Part shown: positions 1-4,597 of the stretch, one piece after another
Layout of the letters: each line of letters begins with the position of its first letter
Numbering within the stretch: the first letter of the stretch is position 1
NCBI GenBank assembly: GCA_008974855.1
Contig: BFAR01000163.1
Coordinates: 1-8,008 of the forward strand
Source: an archaeon MnTg01
GTDB lineage: Archaea > Thermoproteota > Nitrososphaeria > Nitrososphaerales > Nitrosopumilaceae
DNA length: 8,008 nucleotides
Reading direction: 5' to 3'
The notes under the pieces: model-generated
The model's database searches: none
The model's input: the letters and a program-made list of their open reading frames with translations, nothing else
Told to the model about the DNA's origin: nothing
Translations under genes and position numbers: made by a program

Positions 1-41
1 ACAAAGCTTGTAATTGCTGCTAACCCTATTATTTTGTTCAT
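1..41 (-). CDS. N-terminus of a probable secreted or membrane-anchored protein (partial)
   Basis: Only the first 13 codons lie in the window; the gene runs off the left edge. Read on the minus strand from the ATG at 41, the peptide is MNKIIGLAAITSF: one lysine near the start and then a run of small and hydrophobic residues. That resembles the beginning of a signal peptide or an N-terminal membrane anchor. The start is supported by a TATA-like element (64-69) about 26 nt upstream, the spacing of a leaderless archaeal transcript. The gene is divergent from the PLD-like gene at 154. Nothing can be said about its function. Confidence 0.55.
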   Translation of the reverse strand, partial: MNKIIGLAAITSF

Positions 42-63
42 GGATTTCAGAGTTGATCAAGGG

Positions 64-70
64 TATATAT
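64..70 (-). promoter_or_regulatory. TATA box for the leftmost minus-strand gene
   Basis: The minus strand reads CATATATAC here, centred about 26 nt upstream of the ATG at 41. This spacing would put the transcription start at or next to the start codon, so the mRNA is probably leaderless. Confidence 0.5.
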
Positions 71-122
71 GAAATTCGTAGAATTGATTAGTTTTTTTTC
101 AAGAAAAAATCTTGAATTTTTC

Positions 123-130
123 TTTAAATA
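123..130 (+). promoter_or_regulatory. TATA box for the PLD-like gene
   Basis: TTTAAATA matches the archaeal TATA consensus and is centred about 27 nt before the ATG at 154. No Shine-Dalgarno sequence precedes that ATG, so leaderless translation is likely. Confidence 0.6.
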
Positions 131-153
131 ACTAATACCATCTTTGTAATTTA

Positions 154-816
154 ATGGGTTTGAGAGAATTATCTCTTAAAGAAGAATACAGGTCTGACAG
201 AGAGAATCTAATTGAAGAGTTTTTCATTCCGTGTCTTGATAACTGTATAGAATATGATAGAGCAATAGAATATGCTACTCTAAAAAGTCTTACAGGGTAT
301 TATTTTGGTTTGAAGAGTTTTTTAGAAAATAAGGTACAAATTAGAATTGTAACTGGCCATAGGTTTAGAACATCAGACTTGAATATTTTTTCAAAACTTT
401 ATGGGAAAAAAAAGAAGATCTTCCCACTTAAACTACCTCCTACTAAAGAAAAAAAATTATCAGTATTAAACAAAATGATTGAAACTAACAAGCTGAAAAT
501 AAAAATCGCAATTCCAAATTCTGAGGAAGTATATGGGTCATTTGGTGAAAAGATTGGAATTTTTCATGATGAAAACGACGATATGGTTGCATTTACAGGA
601 ACATCAAATGAAACATTTGATCCACGAAATAGAAATTTTGAATCAATTGATGTCTTTACATCCTGGAACGATAAATCTAGGGTAGATATTAAGACAAATG
701 ACTTTGAAAACCTGTGGCAAAATAAAACAAAAAATATTTCAGTTTATGATTTTGATGATGCAATGGAGAAGAATCTTCTTAGTTATTCAGCAGAATGGAT
801 TCTAAACGAATCTTAA
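154..816 (+). CDS. Stand-alone PLD-like domain protein related to helicase N-terminal domains
   Basis: The 220-residue protein resembles the phospholipase-D-like domain found at the N-terminus of large DEAD/DEAH helicases common in defence islands. Matching segments are the opening around EYRSDRENLIEEFFIPCL (residues 11-28) and YDRAIEY (34-40), a core beta/alpha region, and the signature KIGIF...GTSNET (133-154) followed by NFESIDVFTSW (161-171). In the HxK...D and GxxN motif of this superfamily, K133, D139 and G149/N152 are present, but the histidine position is Gly131 (codon 544-546). The enzyme may therefore be inactive or purely nucleic-acid binding. No helicase follows: the ORF ends at TAA 814-816 and endA starts in the opposite direction 1 nt later. 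It is either a domain that now works alone or a remnant. Family resemblance is from memory of motifs; function is unproven. Confidence 0.75.
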   Translation: MGLRELSLKEEYRSDRENLIEEFFIPCLDNCIEYDRAIEYATLKSLTGYYFGLKSFLENKVQIRIVTGHRFRTSDLNIFSKLYGKKKKIFPLKLPPTKEKKLSVLNKMIETNKLKIKIAIPNSEEVYGSFGEKIGIFHDENDDMVAFTGTSNETFDPRNRNFESIDVFTSWNDKSRVDIKTNDFENLWQNKTKNISVYDFDDAMEKNLLSYSAEWILNES

Positions 817-817
817 C

Positions 818-1390
818 TTAGAACTTGAGGTTATTCGTATCTAATCGTTCTTTGTTTTCAAGAAAATTCATTTTAGACATTTTATAATAGATTATTTCTC
901 CTCTTCTTTCAATTACAGCTATAATTGGTTCTTTTCCCATCTGTGTAATCTGTTGGATCTTTTTTTCAAGCTGACCAATTTTTTCTTGCTTTCCTTCATT
1001 GAGACCAAATATCAAATATTTTGCTCCCTTTTCACCAAAATGTCCCTTTTCATAAACTCTAAAATCAGAACCAAATCCAAATCCATCTTTAACTGTATAT
1101 CCTCTAGTTTTCAAATCTCTGTAAATTAGAAATTTTGTTAATGCTTCTTGATCATATTTAATACAAGTCTGCATCATGGAATTAAAATCAATTTTCTTTT
1201 TTGCTTTAGATAGTTTGAGTTTATCGCAATATAGTAAATAAAGAGATTCAAAGGATTTTAGAAAAAAATTTTTCTTGCTAAATTCACCATATCCTTTTTG
1301 TTCCAAACTTTGTTGCATGGTCTTACTTGTAATCAGAGTTTGATCCTTGACTAATTCTCCCTCAACTTGGGGCTCTGATTCTAGTGACAT
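818..1390 (-). CDS. endA: tRNA-splicing endonuclease subunit (EndA family)
   Basis: This family cuts introns from pre-tRNA at the bulge-helix-bulge motif, giving 2',3'-cyclic phosphate ends. The 190-residue protein has the N-terminal EndA domain (GYGEF and FESLYLLY, about residues 33-54) and then the C-terminal nuclease fold: FLIYRDLKTRGYTVKDGFGFGSDFRVYEKG in outline (87-116), AKYLIFGLNEG (123-133) and GKEPIIAVIERRGEIIYYK in outline (152-170). Of the catalytic triad Tyr/His/Lys, Tyr113 and Lys153 have convincing positions. The slot where His is expected, just before KYLIF, holds Gly122-Ala123; His117 is nearby but about five residues early. It may be a structural subunit of a heterotetramer or use a displaced histidine. 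The first about 30 residues are extra, polar and probably disordered. The ATG at 1390 has a TATA box 26 nt upstream. The stop lies 1 nt from the stop of the convergent PLD-like gene. Confidence 0.85.
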   Translation of the reverse strand: MSLESEPQVEGELVKDQTLITSKTMQQSLEQKGYGEFSKKNFFLKSFESLYLLYCDKLKLSKAKKKIDFNSMMQTCIKYDQEALTKFLIYRDLKTRGYTVKDGFGFGSDFRVYEKGHFGEKGAKYLIFGLNEGKQEKIGQLEKKIQQITQMGKEPIIAVIERRGEIIYYKMSKMNFLENKERLDTNNLKF

Positions 1391-1412
1391 TCAGAAGAAG
1401 AATTCCTACTCC

Positions 1413-1418
1413 ATATAT
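1413..1418 (-). promoter_or_regulatory. TATA box for endA
   Basis: ATATAT, centred 26 nt upstream of the endA ATG at 1390, fits a leaderless archaeal promoter and supports that start. Confidence 0.55.
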
Positions 1419-1458
1419 TGATGCGTCGAATGCAAAAGTTTGTTTTTTAGACTCACCG

Positions 1459-1494
1459 TTAAAATATGGGCATCAAAACCTAGCTTCAAAGGTG
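1459..1494 (+). promoter_or_regulatory. TATA element and Shine-Dalgarno for uL16/L10e
   Basis: TTAAAATATG at 1459-1468 is a plausible TATA box. AAAGGTG at 1488-1494 is a good archaeal Shine-Dalgarno, 5 nt before the ATG at 1500. Together they give a short leader of about 10 nt. The ribosome binding site decides the start at 1500 rather than an upstream TTG in the same frame at 1440. Confidence 0.6.
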
Positions 1495-1499
1495 TTTTG

Positions 1500-1994
1500 A
1501 TGCACGGTGCAAACTATAGAAGAGGAAATGGGCAACCATATACTAGAAAAAAGTACATCAAAGGTAAACCACAGATAAAGATTGCAAAATTTGAAGGTGG
1601 AAAAGCCGGCGATTATGATTACATTGTACAATTAACCTTAAATGAAAAAATCCAAATCACCCATATGGCAATTGAAGCGACCAGACTTGCAGCAAATAAA
1701 GCAGTAGAAAAGGTTGCAGGCGAAACAAGTTACTATTCAAAACTTAGAATTTACCCTCACGTACTTTTAAGAGAAAATAAAATGATTGCTGCTGCAGGTG
1801 CAGACAGATTACAAGAAGGGATGAGAAGAGCATTTGGAAAGGCAGTAAACTTAGGTGCACGCATAAAAGCAGGTCAATGCATAATGGAAATGCATATCAA
1901 AAAGGAACATTTGGAATTGGCTAAAAGATCTATGAAAGGTGCTTGTGTAAAGTTACCAGGTACACCAACTATCAAAGTTATTCCAATAAAATAA
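1500..1994 (+). CDS. rpl10e: Large-subunit ribosomal protein uL16 (archaeal L10e)
   Basis: uL16/L10e binds 23S rRNA near the peptidyl-transferase centre and the tRNA elbow in the 50S subunit. The 164-residue product starts MHGANYRRGNGQPYTRKKYI in outline and carries the features of the archaeal/eukaryotic uL16 fold. These are an N-terminal basic segment, a central ATRLAANKAVEK helix (about 62-73), YYSKLRIYPHVLLREN (about 79-94), the loop AAAGADRLQEGMRRAFGK in outline (about 97-114) that faces the P site, and a GQCIMEMHI strand (about 126-134). The length is close to that usual for archaeal L10e. The start is set by the AGGTG ribosome binding site. The gene is monocistronic here, divergent from endA and directly abutting the stop of the next, convergent gene. 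This is the surest protein call in the window. Confidence 0.96.
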   Translation: MHGANYRRGNGQPYTRKKYIKGKPQIKIAKFEGGKAGDYDYIVQLTLNEKIQITHMAIEATRLAANKAVEKVAGETSYYSKLRIYPHVLLRENKMIAAAGADRLQEGMRRAFGKAVNLGARIKAGQCIMEMHIKKEHLELAKRSMKGACVKLPGTPTIKVIPIK

Positions 1995-2291
1995 TTATTT
2001 ACTAAATTCTTTTAGGAATTCAGATTGTCGTTTTTTTAAAATTTCTAAAAATTCAGAAAATTCTTGTTCTGTAGGATCTCGTTGCAATACTCGTCTGCAT
2101 TGATAATAAAATGAGTTGTATAACCTTCCAATAATTATACCAAATGAGAAAGCATCTGTTTTGGTTGCAAGCTCATCAAGAGATTCGATGATTTTTTTTA
2201 TTTCATCTGTTCTTGCAAAAACTGCATCAATCTTCTTTTCTATTACTTCACGAAGTTTCTCGTCCATATTACCAATAGAATCTTCAAGCAT
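1995..2291 (-). CDS. Conserved-looking small helical protein of unknown function
   Basis: I do not recognise the family. The product is 98 residues from the ATG at 2291; a TTG at 2300 would add three residues. It is highly charged and predicted to be mostly helical. An acidic/basic amphipathic helix (DEKLREVIEKKIDAVFARTDEI, given in outline) is followed by a second helix, a short hydrophobic segment FSFGIIIGRLYNSFYYQCRR (about 49-68), and a C-terminal helix with many Glu and Lys. The middle segment is too polar for a classic transmembrane helix and more likely a packed core or dimer interface. It stands alone on the minus strand with its TAA directly abutting the TAA of uL16. A TATA element at 2321-2330 sits about 25 nt from the TTG and 34 nt from the ATG, so the exact start is uncertain. 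Confidence 0.75.
   Translation of the reverse strand: MLEDSIGNMDEKLREVIEKKIDAVFARTDEIKKIIESLDELATKTDAFSFGIIIGRLYNSFYYQCRRVLQRDPTEQEFSEFLEILKKRQSEFLKEFSK
2031..2037 (+). terminator. Likely T-run terminator for uL16/L10e
   Basis: A run of seven T on the plus strand lies 36 nt after the uL16 stop codon, inside the 3' end of the convergent small gene. Archaeal RNA polymerase terminates at such T-runs without a hairpin. Because the two genes touch, any terminator must lie within the opposite gene. Confidence 0.4.
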
Positions 2292-2320
2292 TAAAAACAA
2301 TCTCAGAATTATCAGTAGGC

Positions 2321-2330
2321 TTTAATATAG
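2321..2330. promoter_or_regulatory. TATA element midway between the small minus-strand gene and tRNA-Gly
   Basis: TTTAATATAG (plus strand) is centred near 2326. That is about 26 nt before the first base of the tRNA (2352) and about 26 nt from the TTG at 2300 on the other strand. A second AT-rich block (2331-2343) could serve the tRNA instead, with a short trimmed leader. Confidence 0.45.
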
Positions 2331-2351
2331 AAAATTAAATTTAACACTTGA

Positions 2352-2425
2352 GCAGTTATAGTATAGTTTGGTTATTATGCGAGCTTGCCAAGTTCGTGGC
2401 CCGGGTTCAAATCCCGGTAACTGCA
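2352..2425 (+). tRNA. tRNA-Gly (anticodon GCC)
   Basis: A 74-nt cloverleaf. The acceptor stem GCAGTTA (2352-2358) pairs fully with TAACTGC (2418-2424), with discriminator A2425. The D arm starts at 2361 and contains GG at 2370-2371. The anticodon stem CGAGC (2380-2384) pairs with GTTCG (2392-2396), enclosing the loop TTGCCAA with anticodon GCC at 2387-2389, which reads GGC and GGU. The T stem CCGGG (2401-2405) pairs with CCCGG (2413-2417) around TTCAAAT. No CCA is encoded and no intron is present, so this tRNA is not a substrate for the neighbouring EndA. The D stem is weak (G-T and T-T contacts), which is tolerable but worth noting. Confidence 0.95.
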
Positions 2426-2433
2426 TTTAATTA

Positions 2434-2447
2434 TTTTTTGAAAAAAA
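2434..2447. terminator. Bidirectional T-run terminator between tRNA-Gly and the convergent operon
   Basis: The sequence TTTTTTGAAAAAAA gives a run of six T on the plus strand 8 nt after the tRNA, and a run of seven T on the minus strand about 16 nt after the stop of the convergent gene. It can therefore end both transcripts. Confidence 0.55.
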
Positions 2448-2463
2448 GAATGATAATTTTATT

Positions 2464-2898
2464 TTATTGATTTTCTGCAGCCTTTAATCCACGCTTGATT
2501 ACATCTAGGGCATTTGTAGCTTTTTCAGGTTTTGGTAGTTGAATCATGAATACATTTTCTTGACCTACTTGTGAATGTGGAGACGATAAAGCAATCATAG
2601 ATGTTTTTGCCAATGATTCAAAAAAGTCCAGCGATTCATTTGCATTAAGAAGAATCGTTTCATGAATATTACCATCAGAAAAATTTAAAGTAATTTCAAC
2701 AAAGACATTTCCCGCTCCATTTTGAAGAATGTTTAGATTCGTATCTACAGAAACAGGTTTTCCAGCAATCTCATTCATGATTTCAGAAAATCTTCTTTCT
2801 GTAAGAATGATACATGGTACATCATTATTGTTATATTTAAAAACGGTAATACTCTTGTGTACCCTTTCAAGAAGTTTGTTTAATTCATCAGCTGACAT
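2464..2898 (-). CDS. Unknown soluble protein, second gene of the antiporter operon
   Basis: I do not recognise this family. The product is 144 residues, with no signal peptide or membrane segment. The N-terminal part has a helix (SADELNKLLERVHKSI in outline) and then a strand-rich segment with VPCIILTERRFSEIMNEIAG (27-46). The middle, about 48-90, reads as alternating strands (NLNILQ, NVFVEITLNF, IHETILLN). The C-terminus is helical and ends in a charged tail. An N-terminal helix plus alternating strands would suit a small alpha/beta regulatory domain, but no nucleotide-binding motif is visible. It begins 2 nt after the antiporter stop, with a ribosome binding site AAAGGA (2905-2910, minus strand) inside the antiporter's 3' end, so the two are almost certainly co-translated. 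It may be a cytoplasmic partner of the antiporter, which lacks its usual regulatory domain; that is inference. Confidence 0.85.
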   Translation of the reverse strand: MSADELNKLLERVHKSITVFKYNNNDVPCIILTERRFSEIMNEIAGKPVSVDTNLNILQNGAGNVFVEITLNFSDGNIHETILLNANESLDFFESLAKTSMIALSSPHSQVGQENVFMIQLPKPEKATNALDVIKRGLKAAENQ

Positions 2899-2900
2899 TT

Positions 2901-4220
2901 CTAGTCCTTTGTTATTTTTGGTATGATTTTGTCTCCTGCCCTAAATAAGAATGGCGTAATAAAAGACGTGATAATCGTAATTACTCCTATCATTGGGAAA
3001 AGAAATGCACTTACTGCTCCAGCATCTACACCTGCCTTTACAATAACTATAGAAAACTCCCCTCTTGGGGCTGCAAGAGCAAATGCGGAACGAAGCGATT
3101 TTCTTCTTGGCTGTCTGAATATTACATTTCCTAACATATTTCCACCAAACTTCATTCCCAATGATACTGCAATTAGGGCAATTGCTACGAAGATAAAGTT
3201 TTGAAGTTGGCTAATATCCATTAGGGCTCCAACTGATACGAAGAAGATTGCTACAAACATGTCTTTGATTGGACTAGATAAAATTTTAGAAACTTCTGCT
3301 GATTTTGATTCTGCAACTAATACACCTGCTAGGAATGCACCAATTGCTACAGATAACCCAACTACATTTGCAAGTAATGCGTAACCAAAGCATACTCCTA
3401 AAACACTTAGTAATAGAATTTCCTTATTTTCTGCACTAGCAACACGATCAATTAGAGGGGGGATTACTTTGGTGCCAATGGTAAAAGTACCAATGATCAA
3501 TCCTGCAGCAACTGCAACTACAACAATGATTCCTTCAATTGAAACGGTTCCAACGAGAGCTATTGATTGTAATGAGGAAATTAAAATAACTGCGATGACG
3601 TCTTCTACAATTAAAATTCCTAAAACAAGTATAGAAGATTCTTTTTTAATTCTGCCTAACTCTTCAAACAGCTTTACAATTACTGCAGTACTACTAATAG
3701 ACAGGGCTGCAGCGATAAAAAGAGAATCCATAAAATTTAGGCCCAGTAAACTTGCAGCATAAAATACCACTCCTAAAGTGGTAAACAATCCAATTGTTCC
3801 AACTCCAATTGAAACTTTTCCAATAGAGCGAATCTTTGCGTAAGGAAACTCTATTCCTATAACAAAAAGTAATAAAATAACACCAATATCAGCAAAAAGA
3901 TTCAGAGCAGATATGTCAGATAATATTCCAATGCCTTCAGGTCCACCAGGCCCTCCCTCTGGCAATAACCAAGACCACAATGGAGAAAGAGGACCAATTA
4001 ACATTCCCACAAATAGATAGCCGACGATTAATGGTTGTTTAATTTTAAAAAAAGCTAATGTTACAATTGCTGCCAAGATCATAATTATGGCAAGATCTGT
4101 TACAAAGGTAGTATGTGGAAGCTCAAATGGATTAACGTTTTCTACAAAGCTTGAAATCCCATCAGCAATGGAATCTTGGATGTCGTTGCCCGCTCCAGCT
4201 TGTAGAAAAAAATTATCCAT
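2901..4220 (-). CDS. Kef-type (CPA2) monovalent cation:proton antiporter, membrane domain only
   Basis: CPA2 proteins exchange K+ or Na+ for protons across the cytoplasmic membrane. This 439-residue protein has roughly 12-13 hydrophobic segments from about residue 40 to 427, after a soluble, acidic 35-residue N-terminus. Family signatures in order: QPLIVGYLFVGMLIGP (62-77); the SSTAVIVKLFEELG segment (176-189) of the unwound helix; the ion-binding pair Glu206-Asp207 in GILIVEDVIAV; GAFLAGVLVAES (294-305); SPIKDMFVAIFFVSVGALMD (316-335); and the PRGEFSIV motif (385-392). The ED pair differs from QD in KefB/C and DD in NapA-type exchangers. Unlike KefC (about 620 residues) there is no C-terminal TrkA-N/RCK domain; the protein stops just after the last helix. 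It is the first gene of an operon with the unknown 144-residue protein. Which cation is carried cannot be told from sequence. Confidence 0.93.
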   Translation of the reverse strand: MDNFFLQAGAGNDIQDSIADGISSFVENVNPFELPHTTFVTDLAIIMILAAIVTLAFFKIKQPLIVGYLFVGMLIGPLSPLWSWLLPEGGPGGPEGIGILSDISALNLFADIGVILLLFVIGIEFPYAKIRSIGKVSIGVGTIGLFTTLGVVFYAASLLGLNFMDSLFIAAALSISSTAVIVKLFEELGRIKKESSILVLGILIVEDVIAVILISSLQSIALVGTVSIEGIIVVVAVAAGLIIGTFTIGTKVIPPLIDRVASAENKEILLLSVLGVCFGYALLANVVGLSVAIGAFLAGVLVAESKSAEVSKILSSPIKDMFVAIFFVSVGALMDISQLQNFIFVAIALIAVSLGMKFGGNMLGNVIFRQPRRKSLRSAFALAAPRGEFSIVIVKAGVDAGAVSAFLFPMIGVITIITSFITPFLFRAGDKIIPKITKD

Positions 4221-4240
4221 CTGAACGTATTACACAATTT

Positions 4241-4250
4241 CATTAAAAAC
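4241..4250 (-). promoter_or_regulatory. Weak TATA-like element for the antiporter operon
   Basis: The minus strand reads GTTTTTAATG, centred about 25 nt upstream of the ATG at 4220. The spacing is right for a leaderless start but the match to the consensus is modest. Confidence 0.35.
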
Positions 4251-4300
4251 AGTTTAGATTTGTAATCTCTTTATTCTCCAAATTACTAAGATATTCATGT

Positions 4301-4361
4301 CTGGGATGATGATCAGAGTGACTGATTTTATGAGGAGATAAGCTCTGGGGTATCTGACCAG
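4301..4361 (+). ncRNA. C/D box sRNA (2'-O-methylation guide)
   Basis: All four boxes are in order. Box C is ATGATGA (4306-4312, perfect consensus). Box D' is CTGA (4322-4325). Box C' is ATGAGGA (4330-4336, one mismatch). Box D is CTGA (4354-4357). The flanks CTGG (4301-4304) and CCAG (4358-4361) form a 4-bp terminal stem, leaving one G before box C. That is what the kink-turn bound by L7Ae requires. Such RNAs assemble with L7Ae, Nop5 and fibrillarin. The D guide (…GGGGTAT) predicts methylation of a C in a target containing AUACCCCAGAGC. The D' guide (TCAGAGTGA, 9 nt, slightly short) predicts a U in UCACUCUGA. I could not identify the targets. The C'-D spacer of 17 nt is longer than usual. It lies in a noncoding stretch, with a weak TTTATT about 28 nt upstream. 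Confidence 0.72.
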
Positions 4362-4392
4362 CTATTCATTGGGTAACTTCACAATCACCTAG

Positions 4393-4419
4393 CTATTAAT
4401 AGTACGGTACCGTACGGTA
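4393..4419 (+). promoter_or_regulatory. Palindromic promoter/operator of the zinc-finger microprotein gene
   Basis: Three perfect palindromes overlap: CTATTAATAG (4393-4402), which contains the TATA element; GTACGGTACCGTAC (4402-4415); and TACCGTACGGTA (4408-4419). The octamer GTACGGTA is repeated at 4402-4409 and 4412-4419, exactly 10 bp apart, or about one helical turn. The TATA centre is about 28 nt before the ATG at 4425, so the palindromes fill the space between TATA box and transcription start. A protein bound there would block initiation, as archaeal repressors do. Confidence 0.6.
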
Positions 4420-4424
4420 ATACT

Positions 4425-4532
4425 ATGATAATATGTGAGTATTGTCCCGAAAAATTCATTGAAAATATGAATGGATTAGTTGAAAAAACCTTTCATGAAT
4501 TGTTACACGAACCAGCAATGGTTAACAAGTAG
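4425..4532 (+). CDS. C2H2-like zinc-finger microprotein (35 residues)
   Basis: A short ORF with ATG at 4425 and TAG at 4530-4532. The peptide is MIICEYCPEKF, then an 11-residue linker, then TFHELLHEPAMVNK. Cys4-x2-Cys7 and His24-x3-His28 are the spacings of a C2H2 zinc finger, and Phe11 follows Cys7 at the canonical distance. The linker between Cys7 and His24 is 16 residues instead of the usual 12, so the fold would be a variant. Small single-finger proteins of this sort are, as I recall, frequent in Nitrososphaerota genomes. Support for expression comes from the TATA element about 28 nt upstream, consistent with a leaderless mRNA, and the strong T-rich stretch right after the stop. The role is unknown; DNA binding, perhaps to its own palindromic promoter, is inference. 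Confidence 0.6.
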   Translation: MIICEYCPEKFIENMNGLVEKTFHELLHEPAMVNK

Positions 4533-4539
4533 CTACCTA

Positions 4540-4557
4540 TTTTTTTATTTTATTTTT
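4540..4557 (+). terminator. T-rich terminator after the zinc-finger gene
   Basis: Seventeen-odd bases that are almost all T (three T-runs broken by single A) start 8 nt after the TAG at 4532. This is a typical hairpin-free archaeal terminator. Confidence 0.6.
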
Positions 4558-4565
4558 AACCTAAC

Positions 4566-4574
4566 TTTTTTATC
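4566..4574 (+). promoter_or_regulatory. Weak TATA-like element for the coiled-coil gene
   Basis: TTTTTTAT lies about 27 nt before the ATG at 4598, where no ribosome binding site is seen. Spacing supports leaderless transcription; the sequence match is modest. Confidence 0.35.
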
Positions 4575-4597
4575 AGTACTAAATCTTCTAAGATGAT

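Noticed and set aside
1440..1499. A 20-residue N-terminal extension of uL16 from a TTG start.
   Set aside because: The extension does not resemble uL16, overlaps the promoter elements, and a good AGGTG ribosome binding site precedes the ATG at 1500.
2352..2425. tRNA-Gly considered as an integration site for a mobile element.
   Set aside because: No integrase, no repeat of the tRNA 3' end within the window, and the flanking genes look like ordinary chromosomal genes.
2923..3762. Plus-strand open frames inside the antiporter gene (2923-3204 and 3469-3762).
   Set aside because: They are antisense to a clear membrane protein with strong motifs; the translations are low-complexity and have no promoter or ribosome binding site.
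4360..4397. AGCTATT present twice (4360-4366 and 4391-4397), considered as an attachment site or direct repeat.
   Set aside because: Seven bases of AT-rich sequence 24 nt apart are expected by chance, and no mobile element lies between them.
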